Part shown: one piece after another, positions 45,111 to 54,437 of the stretch
How the letters are laid out: each line of letters starts with the position of its first letter
Position numbering within the stretch: the stretch's first letter is position 1
DNA from: Acidobacteriota bacterium
GTDB taxonomy: Bacteria > Acidobacteriota > Blastocatellia > Pyrinomonadales > Pyrinomonadaceae
DNA length: 64,000 nt
Reading direction: 5' to 3'
Assembly: GCA_003223025.1 (NCBI GenBank)
Contig: QHXR01000013.1
Location: forward strand, 1-64,000
Position numbers and translations under genes: made by a program
The notes under the pieces: model-generated
Database searches by the model: none
Told to the model about the DNA's origin: nothing
The model's input: only the letters and a program-made list of their open reading frames with translations

Positions 45111-46730
45111 ATGTCAAAAATCCCCCGAAAGTCGAAGCTTGTCAAAGCTAAGTTACTGATAGTTCTCATGTTTCTCACCGGAATCGTATATTGGCTCGGC
45201 CCGACCGCCTACGCTCAACTGATCGATCGAACAAAGAATCCCAACGCGATCAACGCCGGTATCGCGAAGTCTTTTACGCAAGAAACCGGTGTCGGCCGTG
45301 GCGACATGCTCACGCCGGATTCGTCGATGTTTATCATCAAACGCGATCCGTTTCGGGCCATCCGTCGCGGGCGTCAGCTTTTTCAACGCAAGTTTTTGCG
45401 GACTCAGGGAGCCGGACCTATCGCCGACGACTTGATCCTCGGCGGTAACATCGAGACGAGCTTGAAGATCGGCGCCGGCCTTTCCGACAGTTGTGCCAGT
45501 TGCCACGGACGACCTCGAGGTGCGGCCGGATTCGGCGGCGATGTAGTGACGCGTCCCGAAAGCCGCGATGCACCGCATCTCTTCGGACTAGGTCTTAAGG
45601 AGATGTTGGCGGACGAGATAACAACCGAACTGCGTTCGCTGCGCGCCGATGCTGCGACGAAAGCTCAGCAGACAAATATCAACGTAACCCGCGACCTCAA
45701 GAGCAAGGGTATCGATTACGGAAAGATCACGGCACGCCCGAATGGAACGTTCGACACGTCGCAGATTCGAGGCGTCGACACCGATCTGCGCGTCAGGCCG
45801 TTCTTTGCACATGGCGGAACGATCTCGATCCGTGAATTCGTTGTTGGAGCCCTGAACGACGAGATGGGACTTCAGGCCGTCGATCCCGATCTCACGCTCG
45901 CTCACGGCGGCGGACGCGTTGAAACTCCGGCGGGAATGATCCTCGATGGCAGCCTCGACCAGATCAGCGGACCGCTTGCTCTTTCACCGGCGCAGGACGA
46001 AGACGGTGACGGCGTCGCTAACGAAATTCCGTCGAGCATCGTCGATTTCATGGAGTTCTATCTTCTGAATTATTTCAAAGCCGGGACATACCAACAGACG
46101 AACGGTACGAGAAAGGGCTTGGATAATTTCAAGGAAGTTGGTTGCGCGCAGTGTCATGTGCCGGATCTAAAAATAGATCACGACCGCCGCGTCGCAGATG
46201 TTGAGACGATCTACGATCCGGAGCGCGGAAACTTCAACGGCCTTTTTGCGACGGCAGCTCCATTGTTCGGGCCGGTGTCGGATAGCAGCGGATATCCGGC
46301 ATGGAAGCGACCGAACGGTTCGGGCTTCAACGTGAAAAATATATTCACCGACTTCAAACGACACGATCTCGGGACAAACTTTTACGAGAGGAATTACGAC
46401 GGATCGTACCAGACGGTGTTTCTGACGACGCCGCTTTGGGGCGTTGGATCGACGGGTCCATACGGGCATGATGGCCGCAGCATGAATTTGCGTGACGTCA
46501 TTCTTCGTCATGGCGGCGAAGCTCAATCGGCTCGAGACAGGTTTGCAAATCTGAATGCGAACAAACAGCAAGAGATAATCGAGTTTCTCAGTTCTCTGAT
46601 CTTGTTCCCGCCCGACGACACGGCATCAAATCTCGATCCGGGTGATCGAAATGCGGTCGGCTTTCCGCAGCATGGGCAGGGAAGTATCAAACTCGGAGTA
46701 CTGTTCAATAATCCGAACGACCCGGAATAA
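45111..46730 (+). CDS. Di-heme c-type cytochrome / thiol oxidoreductase-like protein
   Basis: A 539-residue exported protein with an N-terminal membrane-type signal (KAKLLIVLMFLTGIVYWLG PTAYAQ). It has two CxxCH heme sites, CASCHGRPRG near residue 127 and CAQCHVPDL near 347, and the late motif GPYGHDGRSMNLRDVILRHG. This is the plan of the di-heme oxidoreductase group related to cytochrome c peroxidases (DUF1111-like). Likely periplasmic, in redox reactions of unknown substrate. gtgaggta provides a Shine-Dalgarno sequence. The following terminator suggests a single-gene unit. Confidence 0.84.
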   Translation: MSKIPRKSKLVKAKLLIVLMFLTGIVYWLGPTAYAQLIDRTKNPNAINAGIAKSFTQETGVGRGDMLTPDSSMFIIKRDPFRAIRRGRQLFQRKFLRTQGAGPIADDLILGGNIETSLKIGAGLSDSCASCHGRPRGAAGFGGDVVTRPESRDAPHLFGLGLKEMLADEITTELRSLRADAATKAQQTNINVTRDLKSKGIDYGKITARPNGTFDTSQIRGVDTDLRVRPFFAHGGTISIREFVVGALNDEMGLQAVDPDLTLAHGGGRVETPAGMILDGSLDQISGPLALSPAQDEDGDGVANEIPSSIVDFMEFYLLNYFKAGTYQQTNGTRKGLDNFKEVGCAQCHVPDLKIDHDRRVADVETIYDPERGNFNGLFATAAPLFGPVSDSSGYPAWKRPNGSGFNVKNIFTDFKRHDLGTNFYERNYDGSYQTVFLTTPLWGVGSTGPYGHDGRSMNLRDVILRHGGEAQSARDRFANLNANKQQEIIEFLSSLILFPPDDTASNLDPGDRNAVGFPQHGQGSIKLGVLFNNPNDPE

Positions 46731-46755
46731 GTGGCGGAGTTTAGTTTCTTTTTGG

Positions 46756-46790
46756 AACGGCGGTCGTTTATGCGGCCGCCGCTTTTTTTA
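46756..46790 (+). terminator. Intrinsic terminator after the cytochrome gene
   Basis: cggcggtcg (46758-46766) pairs with cggccgccg (46773-46781) with one mismatch, followed by ctttttt. It lies between the cytochrome stop and the convergent msrB stop, at the edge of which the T-run ends. Confidence 0.82.
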
Positions 46791-47252
46791 CACCTTCTGA
46801 GGAATGTCTTCGCCCTCGCCAAAAAATTCTAACGACGCGGAGTTCAGGCAGTATCGCTGCCCGGTCGGAGGCGGGCCGTCTGGGAACACATGTCCCTGAT
46901 GACTGCCGCATCGTGCGCAGCGGATCTCGATACGGCGCATTCCATAACTGTCGTCCGCGATCTCAGCCAAGTGATCTTTGTCGAACGGCGTGTAGAACGA
47001 TGGCCATCCGGTTCCGGAATCAAACTTATGCTTCGACGAGAACAACGGCAGGCCGCATAGCCGGCATGCATAAGTTCCGTCAAGTTTATTGTCGAGCAGC
47101 GTTCCGCAGAACGGAGCTTCGGTGCCATGACCCAAGAGGACTCGATATTCCTCTTCGTTCAGATCCTGCGCCAATCGGTCGCGAGTTTCGTCCGAGATCG
47201 GAGTGATGTCATAACCACTCTCCGACATTTGTTTTTGCGTCTGAGTCTGCAT
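46788..47252 (-). CDS. msrB: Peptide methionine-R-sulfoxide reductase
   Basis: Reduces methionine-R-sulfoxide in proteins. The 154-residue product has the zinc-holding CxxC pairs (ACRLCGLPLF and RCARCGSHQGHVF), the family segment SGTGWPSF and the catalytic GQRYCLNSASL with the reactive Cys. It has no signal peptide, so it is probably cytoplasmic. An AGGAGACGATAAGG tract lies before the ATG at 47252. The gene is oriented like, but separate from, the transporter upstream. Confidence 0.95.
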   Translation of the reverse strand: MQTQTQKQMSESGYDITPISDETRDRLAQDLNEEEYRVLLGHGTEAPFCGTLLDNKLDGTYACRLCGLPLFSSKHKFDSGTGWPSFYTPFDKDHLAEIADDSYGMRRIEIRCARCGSHQGHVFPDGPPPTGQRYCLNSASLEFFGEGEDIPQKV

Positions 47253-47274
47253 AAGCCTTATCGTCTCCTATCCT

Positions 47275-48330
47275 TTATCCCCACCAAAATGCTGCCGCGA
47301 TGATGCAATACAATCCTATCAAAGCCAGCCCCTCGACCCATATCGACTCGCCGTCGAATACGATGAACGCCGATACGATCGCCGCGAGTAGAAGCGAAAC
47401 CACGAGGATCGGGGAAAGCACGAACGTCAGGATCGACCCACCGAGAAAGAACGAAAGCAGAAGCAGGATCGGAAATAGTCCGAGCGCGATCTGCAGTGAG
47501 CTGTTAAGGATTATGCTTACGGCGTAATCCATCTGATTTCGCCACGCGAGTTGAACCCCGATCAAGTTCTCGATCGCATTACCGGCGATCGCCACGATAA
47601 CAAGTCCGGCGAAACTTTCGGAAATTCCGAGAGACGCCATCGCGGGCGTTAGAGCTTCGACGAACCAGTCGGACACGGCAGCCGCCCCGGCCGCTGCGCC
47701 GGCAAGTACGCCGATCGTGAGACCTAAGGACCACTCGGCGTGACCGATATCCGCTTCCTGATTAGAAAGCGCCGGATCTCCTCTTACCGAAAAATAAATA
47801 CTCGACGCATAAAGCACAAGCAGCACGATCGCGACAAATATATCGAGATTGTTGATGTGCGGCTCGCCGGGCGTATGAAGCGTCGTCGTAAGCGTCGGCA
47901 GGATCAGAGCCGAAACCGCGAGCAGCATCAGAGTAGCGATCATCCGCGGCGGTCCGGTCTTGAATTTCTGTGTTCCGTTCTTCAGACCTCCACAGAAAAG
48001 TGCTAATCCGAAGACGAGTAGAGAATTCCCGAGGATCGAACCGACGAGAGCGGTTTGCACGACGTGAGCGAGGCCGGCCCGGAGAGCGAAGATAGAGACG
48101 AAGAGCTCCGGAAGGCTCGCCAGGCTGGATTGTAAAATTCCCGTCGCACCGGGGCCGAGACGGCTGCCGAGCTGCTCCGTTCCATCACCGACGATGATGG
48201 CTATCAGTGCGAGCGCGACGCCGGCCACCGAGAAAGTGATAACCGCATTAGCTCCGGTGAAGTGCAGAGCTCCCGCGGCGATGACCGCCATCAGACAAAG
48301 AATAATAATGATCTTCTCGTTCCGCTTCAC
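47275..48330 (-). CDS. Calcium/proton antiporter-type transporter (CaCA family)
   Basis: A 351-residue multi-pass membrane protein with about 11 hydrophobic segments. Both alpha-repeat motifs of the CaCA family are visible: ATGILQSSLASLPELFVSIF (E in a helix) with GSILGNSLLVFG, and GLVIVAIAGNAIENLIGVQL AW with the second repeat's Glu. This is the Cax-type pattern. It most likely exports Ca2+ against protons. The start overlaps lpxD by 4 nt. Confidence 0.86.
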   Translation of the reverse strand: MKRNEKIIIILCLMAVIAAGALHFTGANAVITFSVAGVALALIAIIVGDGTEQLGSRLGPGATGILQSSLASLPELFVSIFALRAGLAHVVQTALVGSILGNSLLVFGLALFCGGLKNGTQKFKTGPPRMIATLMLLAVSALILPTLTTTLHTPGEPHINNLDIFVAIVLLVLYASSIYFSVRGDPALSNQEADIGHAEWSLGLTIGVLAGAAAGAAAVSDWFVEALTPAMASLGISESFAGLVIVAIAGNAIENLIGVQLAWRNQMDYAVSIILNSSLQIALGLFPILLLLSFFLGGSILTFVLSPILVVSLLLAAIVSAFIVFDGESIWVEGLALIGLYCIIAAAFWWG

Positions 48331-49358
48331 TCTTTCTCCTCCAGCTTAGAAACACGCGAGCTGAGATCGCGCAGCTTCTGCACAATGTCGCCAAGCTTGC
48401 GATAAGCCGCCGTGGCACGCAGCCAATCCTTGTTGTCAAAACCCGGAACGCCGGAAATAATTTTGCCGGGCTCGACATCGTGACTCGTCGCGGACTTCGC
48501 GGTCAGAACAGCGTCGTCACCGACTTTCAAATGTCCCGCGATACCGACCTGGCCGGCGAGGATCACGCGCTTTCCGATGACGGAGCTTCCGGCGAGTCCG
48601 GTCTGCGAACAGATCAGAGCGTCTTCGTCGACAGTACATGAGTGACCGATCTGAACAAGGTTATCGATCTTCGCTCCGCGTTTGATACGAGTTTCTCCAA
48701 CCGACGCGCAATCGATTGCCGTGTTCGCGCCGATCTCTACGTCGTCTTCGAGCACGACACGACCGACTTGCGGGATCTTCAGCCAACGCTTTTCTTCGTC
48801 TTTGGCGTAACCGAAACCGTCGGAACCGATCGTCGTATTGTTATGAATTATGCAGCGTGCGCCGATCTCACAATTCTCCCGAACGGAAACTCCGGAGTGC
48901 AGAATCGAATCGCGGCCAACCGAAGCACCATCGTAAATGGTCACGTTCGCGAAAAGTTTTGCGCCTGCCGCGATCGTGCAATCTTTTCCGATAACAACAT
49001 GCGGTCCGATCGCACAACCGGCGTCGACACTCGCACTCGGATCAATTACCGCGGTCGGATGAATCGACGGAAGTACTTTCGATTCGGGATGAAATAGTCG
49101 TAACGCGCGGGTGTATGCAAGATAAGAATCAGTCGCGCGAAGGACGGCTAGATCGGTTCGGTCGAGTTGAACGCCCTCGTTAAGATAAATGGCGCTCGCC
49201 TGTGTTTCCTTCATTTGCGGCGTGTACTTTGGATTCGCGAGAAACGTGATATCGCCTGTTTTAGCGATGTCGAGCCCCGCGGCACCGGTGATCTCAGCAT
49301 CCGGATCACCTCGTTCGATAGTCGAAGACGTGCCCGCAGCAAGCTCAGAAAGTTTCAT
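48327..49358 (-). CDS. lpxD: UDP-3-O-(3-hydroxyacyl)glucosamine N-acyltransferase
   Basis: LpxD adds the second acyl chain in lipid A synthesis, so the organism has a lipopolysaccharide-type outer membrane. The 343-residue product has an N-terminal uridine-binding domain (EITGAAGLDIAKTGDITFLA NPKYTPQM) and a left-handed beta-helix of hexapeptide repeats (VDAGCAIGPHVVIGKDCTIA). The catalytic His is in QIGHSCTVDEDALI. The C-terminus is a helical KVGDDAVLTAKSAT region and tail. Other lpx genes are not in the window. Confidence 0.96.
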   Translation of the reverse strand: MKLSELAAGTSSTIERGDPDAEITGAAGLDIAKTGDITFLANPKYTPQMKETQASAIYLNEGVQLDRTDLAVLRATDSYLAYTRALRLFHPESKVLPSIHPTAVIDPSASVDAGCAIGPHVVIGKDCTIAAGAKLFANVTIYDGASVGRDSILHSGVSVRENCEIGARCIIHNNTTIGSDGFGYAKDEEKRWLKIPQVGRVVLEDDVEIGANTAIDCASVGETRIKRGAKIDNLVQIGHSCTVDEDALICSQTGLAGSSVIGKRVILAGQVGIAGHLKVGDDAVLTAKSATSHDVEPGKIISGVPGFDNKDWLRATAAYRKLGDIVQKLRDLSSRVSKLEEKE

Positions 49359-49492
49359 ATTGATAACCTTGAAATATTATTGCCCGATATGCCACACTAT
49401 TTCCAGCAACCAATAACCCAAGCGTTAACCGGCCCTTTGTTCCAAGCCCACTCTCTCGAATTCAACGCATTAAAAACCACCCAGGAGTACAC

Positions 49493-50104
49493 ATGAACGA
49501 AAAAGTGTTTGGTCAAAACCCCAAGAAGGCTTCAATGGACGAATACCTCACAACAGAACGCCACTCTACATCGCGTCACGAATTTGTCGATGGGCGGGTC
49601 ATCGCACGCGCCGGCGCAAACCGCTTCCATAACGTACTAGCGGCAAATACCGCGATCGCGCTCGGCAGTCGGATGCACGGACATAAGTCTGAGATCTACA
49701 TCAGCAACATGCGCGTCAAGCTAAAAAATAATTACGTCTGCTATCCGGACGTCGTTGTTGTAAATGGCGAGCCCTCGTTTGCGGATCAGAATTTCGACCT
49801 GCTGTTGAATCCGACTGTGATCGTCGAGATAGTTTCGAATCAGACAAACTCTTCGGACAAGACGAACAAGCTTGAGAGCTACCTGGCGATGGAAAGCATC
49901 AAGGAATTCGTTTTGCTGAAAGAGGAAGAGATGCGCGTCGAGCATTACGCCCGGCAGAATGCTAAGCAGTGGATCTATCGGATCTACAACGAACGCGACG
50001 ATGTCATCTCGCTCGAGTCGATCAACTGCAAGGTCTCCGTTTCGGAGGTCTACGCTAGCGTGAAAGCGAAGCATACGGAGTTGAGTTCGAAAGCGGTGAA
50101 TTGA
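49493..50104 (+). CDS. Uma2 family endonuclease-like protein (DUF820)
   Basis: A 203-residue PD-(D/E)XK-type protein. Visible are the N-terminal SRHEFVDGRVIARAGANRFH NVLAAN, the YPDVVVVNG (catalytic Asp strand), and TVIVEIVSNQTNSSDKTNKL ESYLAMESIKEFVLL (the ExK-like motif region). AGGAGT precedes the ATG at 49493. Uma2 proteins are common in Cyanobacteria and Acidobacteria; their biological role is unclear. Flanked downstream by the large palindrome. Confidence 0.85.
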   Translation: MNEKVFGQNPKKASMDEYLTTERHSTSRHEFVDGRVIARAGANRFHNVLAANTAIALGSRMHGHKSEIYISNMRVKLKNNYVCYPDVVVVNGEPSFADQNFDLLLNPTVIVEIVSNQTNSSDKTNKLESYLAMESIKEFVLLKEEEMRVEHYARQNAKQWIYRIYNERDDVISLESINCKVSVSEVYASVKAKHTELSSKAVN

Positions 50105-50107
50105 AGT

Positions 50108-50309
50108 TCTTAGCTCGCGTAGCGAGTGACAGCATAAAGCCCCCGGCCTTAGCCGGGGGTAAAGATGTTAAGACGGACGAGCTCGCGTAGCGAGCGACAG
50201 ACTATTCGACTGAGGTCTGCCGCTCGCTACGCGAGCTTCGCTGTTTTGACGTTTATCCCCCGGCTAAGGCCGGGGGCTTTATGCTGTCGCTCGCATACGC
50301 GAGCTAAGA
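50108..50309. repeat. About 200-bp imperfect palindrome (H element)
   Basis: The left half (50108-50203) reads tcttagctcgcgtagcgagt gacagcataaagcccccggc ... The right half is its reverse complement up to gctcgcatacgcgagctaag a. The arms are about 95 nt long and contain two nested hairpins each (gctcgcgtagcgagc; cccccggccttagccggggg). The centre is near 50207. It sits between convergent Uma2 and priA. Confidence 0.9.
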
Positions 50310-50346
50310 GGATCCGACGGTTTACATCAAATTCACTGATCGATCT

Positions 50347-52833
50347 TTACATCAAATTCACCGGATCGATCTCGGTGTAGATATTCCGCATCTCGGCTCC
50401 GTTGTTTTCTGCGAGGTCGAGACCTACTTCCAACATTTCTCTCAATCGCTTCCGGCTCGTCGCTTTCACCAGGATCTGAATTCGATATTCACCTTTCAAT
50501 CGAGATAGAGACGCCGGCGCCGGTCCGAGAATTCGACACGACTTATCTGCGTTCGCCGCGTCGAGCGAGTTTCGGACTATGCTCCCGTTTCTCTTCGCCG
50601 CATCTTCGTCCGCATTTTTTATCAGGATCGAAGCCAGGACGATGAACGGTGGATAGCTGAGCTGCGATCGGTACCTGATCTCTTCATTGTAAAAGCCTTC
50701 GTAATCCTGATCCGACGCGTATCGCAGAGCGTAGTGTTCGGGATAATAAGTTTGGATCAGAACACGTCCGGGCAATTTACCGCGACCGGCGCGTCCGGCA
50801 ACTTGAGTCAGGATCTGAAATGTTCGTTCTGCAGATCTGAAGTCGGGAAGTCCGAGACCGATGTCGACGGAGATTACACCGACCAGCGTTACGTTGTGAA
50901 AGTCGTGACCTTTCGCGAGCATCTGAGTTCCGACAAGCATGTCGATCTCACCTGAATCGAACTCCAGGAGAGTCTTCGACATCTGTCCGCGCTTCGACAT
51001 CGTGTCACGATCGATGCGAGCGATATTCAGGAGCGGAAACTGTTTGCGCAAGATCTCTTCGACTTGCTCAGTACCGTGACCGATGAAGTATAAAAATTCA
51101 CTTTCGCAAAACGGACAAACTTTTGGCGTGCCGGCTTTGAAGCCGCAGTAGTGACAGACAAGCTTCGCGTCGTGGCGGTGATAAGTGAGAGTGATATCGC
51201 AGTTCTTGCAGCGAAGTCGTTCGCCGCACGAACGGCATAGAACGAACTGCGAGAATCCGCGGCGGTTCAGAAGAATGATCGACTGCTCACCTCGTGCATG
51301 CGTTTGCTGAATGCCTTCGATGAGATCGGGCGAAAGCACGACATCCTTTCCCGCTTTCCTGAACACATCGCGCATGTCGATCAATTCGGCCTTGGCCAGC
51401 GGGCGATCGCCGATGCGGTTTTGCAGTTGAAGATATTGATATTTTCCCGAATGCGAATTGTGATACGACTCTAGCGACGGAGTCGCCGATCCCAACACGA
51501 CGACCGCCTTCGCGAGATTCGCTCGCATCACGGCGACGTCGCGGGAGCTGTAGAACGGCGATTCGTTTTGTCGGTACGACGTGTCGTGTTCTTCATCGAC
51601 GATTATGAGTCCAACATCATTTAGCGGAGCAAAGATCGCTGATCGAGTGCCGATCACGACTCGAGCTTCGCCGCGACGGATACGACGCCATTCGTCGTAG
51701 CGTTCGCCGTGCGACAGATTGGAATGCAGTATCGCGACCTCATGACCGAACACGGCGCGAAGACGGCGCGAGAAGACCGGTGTCAAAGCGATCTCCGGCA
51801 CCAGCATCAGAGACGATCGACCCGCATCAAGCGCCTCGCGCATCGCGCGAATATAAACCTCGGTCTTTCCGCTGCCGGTCACTCCGTGTAATAGAAACGC
51901 ACGGAACTCGGATGAGGTCAGACCTTTCGTGATCTCGGAAAGCACAAAGGTTTGCTCCGGATTAAGCACGATCTTTTCGTGATCGGAAATACTCGTGCCA
52001 GCTAGCGGATCACGGCGGATCTCGGTTGTGAAGATCTCAAGCCACCCGCGCTTCGCAAGAGTGTTAATAGATGATGCACCGGCATCGGCCCGCTCCAGGA
52101 GATCGGTGAAGGTCATCTCGCCGCCGTTGGCGCTCAGTCGATCGAGGATACGCTGCTGAGATTCGCTCGGCGGTTTTCGGTCGTCATCGCCATCCGGCGG
52201 GGCCGATAATTTCACAGCCTTTCGACGTTTCGGTTTTACCTTTTCGCTCTCGGCGTGGTCGCGGATGAATACAAACCCTGAGCGATCGAGTTCTCTTATC
52301 GACCGTTTTGCCGACGCAGGTCCAAATTCTTTCTCGATATCGACGCGCGCGATTTCGTCGTTTAGCGAGAGCCGTTTGAGGATCTGGTCCCGCACTGATT
52401 TCAGACTCCGTGTTCGCAGCAAGTGCTGGCGGCCATCTTCAGTTATCGACACATACTGAACGACGGTCGCGTTGACTCCTGCGGGCAGCGACGCTTTCAA
52501 CATTTCGCCCCACGACGCGGCGTAATAATCCGCGGTCCATTTTGTTAGCGCGAGTATCTCCTCATTTACCAGCGGAGTTTCATCGACCAATTGCGTGACC
52601 GTCTTCAAAGCGCTCTCGTCGATCCCGAGCTCACGGTCGAGAGTTTGATGGACCGCGACGACGTAACCGGTCAGCGTGCGATTCGCGAAAGGGACAAGAA
52701 CACGACTTCCCAGTTGGACACGATTCGCGTCGTGTTCAGGAAGCTTGTATGTGAACGTTTGTCGCGGAGGCAGCGGAAGCGCGACCTCGACAAAAGCATT
52801 CGTCGTCGAGGAGTTTTCGCTTGAGTCAGGCAT
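50347..52833 (-). CDS. priA: Primosomal protein N' (PriA helicase)
   Basis: PriA restarts stalled replication forks. The 828-residue product has the N-terminal DNA-binding domain, Walker A GVTGSGKTEVYIRA, the DEEHDTSYRQ box (DExH), and an eight-Cys zinc module (CRSCGERLRCKNCDI then CHYCGFKAGTPKVCPFCES). Helicase motifs V-VI (VGTQMLAKGHDFHNVTLVGV; QVAGRAGRGKLPGRVLIQT) follow. The internal acidic and Lys-rich segment (KVKPKRRKAVKLSAPPDGDD) is a poorly conserved linker. The gene appears single. Confidence 0.96.
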   Translation of the reverse strand: MPDSSENSSTTNAFVEVALPLPPRQTFTYKLPEHDANRVQLGSRVLVPFANRTLTGYVVAVHQTLDRELGIDESALKTVTQLVDETPLVNEEILALTKWTADYYAASWGEMLKASLPAGVNATVVQYVSITEDGRQHLLRTRSLKSVRDQILKRLSLNDEIARVDIEKEFGPASAKRSIRELDRSGFVFIRDHAESEKVKPKRRKAVKLSAPPDGDDDRKPPSESQQRILDRLSANGGEMTFTDLLERADAGASSINTLAKRGWLEIFTTEIRRDPLAGTSISDHEKIVLNPEQTFVLSEITKGLTSSEFRAFLLHGVTGSGKTEVYIRAMREALDAGRSSLMLVPEIALTPVFSRRLRAVFGHEVAILHSNLSHGERYDEWRRIRRGEARVVIGTRSAIFAPLNDVGLIIVDEEHDTSYRQNESPFYSSRDVAVMRANLAKAVVVLGSATPSLESYHNSHSGKYQYLQLQNRIGDRPLAKAELIDMRDVFRKAGKDVVLSPDLIEGIQQTHARGEQSIILLNRRGFSQFVLCRSCGERLRCKNCDITLTYHRHDAKLVCHYCGFKAGTPKVCPFCESEFLYFIGHGTEQVEEILRKQFPLLNIARIDRDTMSKRGQMSKTLLEFDSGEIDMLVGTQMLAKGHDFHNVTLVGVISVDIGLGLPDFRSAERTFQILTQVAGRAGRGKLPGRVLIQTYYPEHYALRYASDQDYEGFYNEEIRYRSQLSYPPFIVLASILIKNADEDAAKRNGSIVRNSLDAANADKSCRILGPAPASLSRLKGEYRIQILVKATSRKRLREMLEVGLDLAENNGAEMRNIYTEIDPVNLM

Positions 52834-52914
52834 TTCTAGGAACGGTTATCGAATGATAACCTATAGGAACTTTTTGCAAAAACCGGCGTCTAAACGAATG
52901 CTGACACGATCATT

Positions 52915-53424
52915 ATGGATGGATTTCTAGAACCCAAAAACGAAAAGAAGGGAATCAACAAGGCTCTGATCGTCGGTGCGATCGTCGGTATTGTTTTGCT
53001 TGGCGCCGCGATCCTGCTACTGACGCGGCAGCCTTCGATGGACGATCAGATGGCGAATATCCTTGAAGGCTCGTATCGCGAAGGAACTCCGGAATTCGCT
53101 GCGATCACAAAGGACATCATTATTTCCACCGAAGAAGACACGGTTCAATCACCGAACGCGTTCGGAACGATCTCGATCTATCCTCACGGCAAGATCCGCA
53201 ACAAGGGCGACAAGGTCATCAACGGTCTCGAGGTCAACGTCGCCATCGTCGACACATTCAACACGGTGCTAAAGGAAAAGCGTGTCCTCGTCGTGCCGAC
53301 GCAGCGGCCGCAACTCGGACCCGGAGAGATAATCGATATTCATCTCGAGATCACGGGATTCGATAAGAAGGATGACCGAGCGAATATTCGCTGGAAGGTT
53401 ACGGCGATCCGGGTCGCGAATTAG
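52915..53424 (+). CDS. Membrane-anchored protein of unknown function
   Basis: A 169-residue protein with an N-terminal transmembrane helix (KALIVGAIVGIVLLGAAILL L) at about residues 15-35 and an extracytoplasmic part rich in beta strands (GTISIYPHGKIRNKGDKVIN GLEVNVAIVDTFNTVLKEKR). The pattern (I-x-N-x-G-x-x-x-I-x-x-L-x-V-x-V) resembles FxLYD-type or DUF2393-like domains, but I do not assign it. Start ATG 52915. It ends at a perfect 29-bp inverted repeat shared with the convergent ABC gene. Confidence 0.72.
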   Translation: MDGFLEPKNEKKGINKALIVGAIVGIVLLGAAILLLTRQPSMDDQMANILEGSYREGTPEFAAITKDIIISTEEDTVQSPNAFGTISIYPHGKIRNKGDKVINGLEVNVAIVDTFNTVLKEKRVLVVPTQRPQLGPGEIIDIHLEITGFDKKDDRANIRWKVTAIRVAN

Positions 53425-53430
53425 AATCTT

Positions 53431-53497
53431 ACAAGGATGAAGGGGATAAAAGGGATGAACGCGTAGGTTTCATCCCTTTTATCCCCTTCATCCTTGT
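53431..53497. repeat. Perfect 29-bp inverted repeat between convergent genes
   Basis: acaaggatgaaggggataaa agggatgaa (53431-53459) and its exact reverse complement (53469-53497) surround a 9-nt loop (cgcgtaggt). The arms read as 9-nt units (GGATGAAGG, GGATAAAAG). Bidirectional termination is plausible but there is no U-tract. Confidence 0.93.
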
Positions 53498-53507
53498 GAA
53501 ATCTTCT

Positions 53508-54431
53508 TCAAGCCGTGGGAGGCTCGACAAATAGCTCTTCGAGCGACTGCCGGACCGGCTGCACGGATATCAAATGTCCGCCCGATTTTCTTGCCTCGAT
53601 CAACAGATTGTCGATCTGAGATTCATCATCTATCTCAACGATGACTCCGCTGGCGATCGACCTCACCGAATATCCGTTCGGGAGCTGATCCGCACTTACA
53701 TTCTTTAAGCTCACCTCGTAAACCTGACGCTCGCCTTGTCGAGTAAGCAGTTCGTCGAGACGGCCGGTTGCAGTGAGTTTCCCTCCGCGGAGGATAGCAA
53801 CTTCGTCGCATAGCGCTTCGACATCGGACAGAATATGCGTCGACATGAACACGGTTGTACCTTTCTGTCGCAGCTCAATGATGAGCTCGCGAATCTCTCG
53901 CCGGCCGATCGGATCGAGACCGCTCATCGGTTCGTCGAAGAAAACGATCTCCGGCTCGTTGATCAATGCTTGCGCGAGTCCGACGCGTTGCAGCATTCCT
54001 TTCGAGTATTTGCGAAGCTGCTTGTTCCAATCTTTTTCATCGAGTCCGACTTTCGTCAGCAGCTCCGACGCACGTCTAGATCTGTCCGCGGAGTTTAGTC
54101 CGAGAAGCTCGCCGAAATATTTCATCAGCTCTGTCGCGGTGAGGTAATCGTAGAAGTACGGATTCTCTGGGCAATAACCGATGCGACGATGCATCGACAC
54201 ATCCGAGATATCGCTTCCGAGTATTCGCGCCGTTCCCGATGTCGGAAACAGAAGCGTCATCAGAATCTTTATCGTCGTAGTTTTTCCGGCGCCGTTTCCG
54301 CCCAGAAATCCAAATATCTGACCTGGTTTCACTGCAAGTGTAAGATCGTCCAGTGCACGGACCTTTTTCTTTTTCCAGAAACCGACCTCGTAGTCCTTTG
54401 TAAGATTTTCGATCTCGACAATGTAGTTCAT
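53508..54431 (-). CDS. ABC transporter ATP-binding protein
   Basis: A 307-residue ATPase of the CcmA/DrrA type. It has Walker A GFLGGNGAGKTTTIKI, the Q-loop, signature motif YSKGMLQRVGLAQALI, Walker B VFFDEPMSGLDPIGRRE, and a C-terminal regulatory extension of about 80 residues. It is the last gene of a minus-strand operon whose first gene is the partner permease (57054). The substrate cannot be inferred. Confidence 0.93.
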   Translation of the reverse strand: MNYIVEIENLTKDYEVGFWKKKKVRALDDLTLAVKPGQIFGFLGGNGAGKTTTIKILMTLLFPTSGTARILGSDISDVSMHRRIGYCPENPYFYDYLTATELMKYFGELLGLNSADRSRRASELLTKVGLDEKDWNKQLRKYSKGMLQRVGLAQALINEPEIVFFDEPMSGLDPIGRREIRELIIELRQKGTTVFMSTHILSDVEALCDEVAILRGGKLTATGRLDELLTRQGERQVYEVSLKNVSADQLPNGYSVRSIASGVIVEIDDESQIDNLLIEARKSGGHLISVQPVRQSLEELFVEPPTA

Positions 54432-54437
54432 AAAAAA

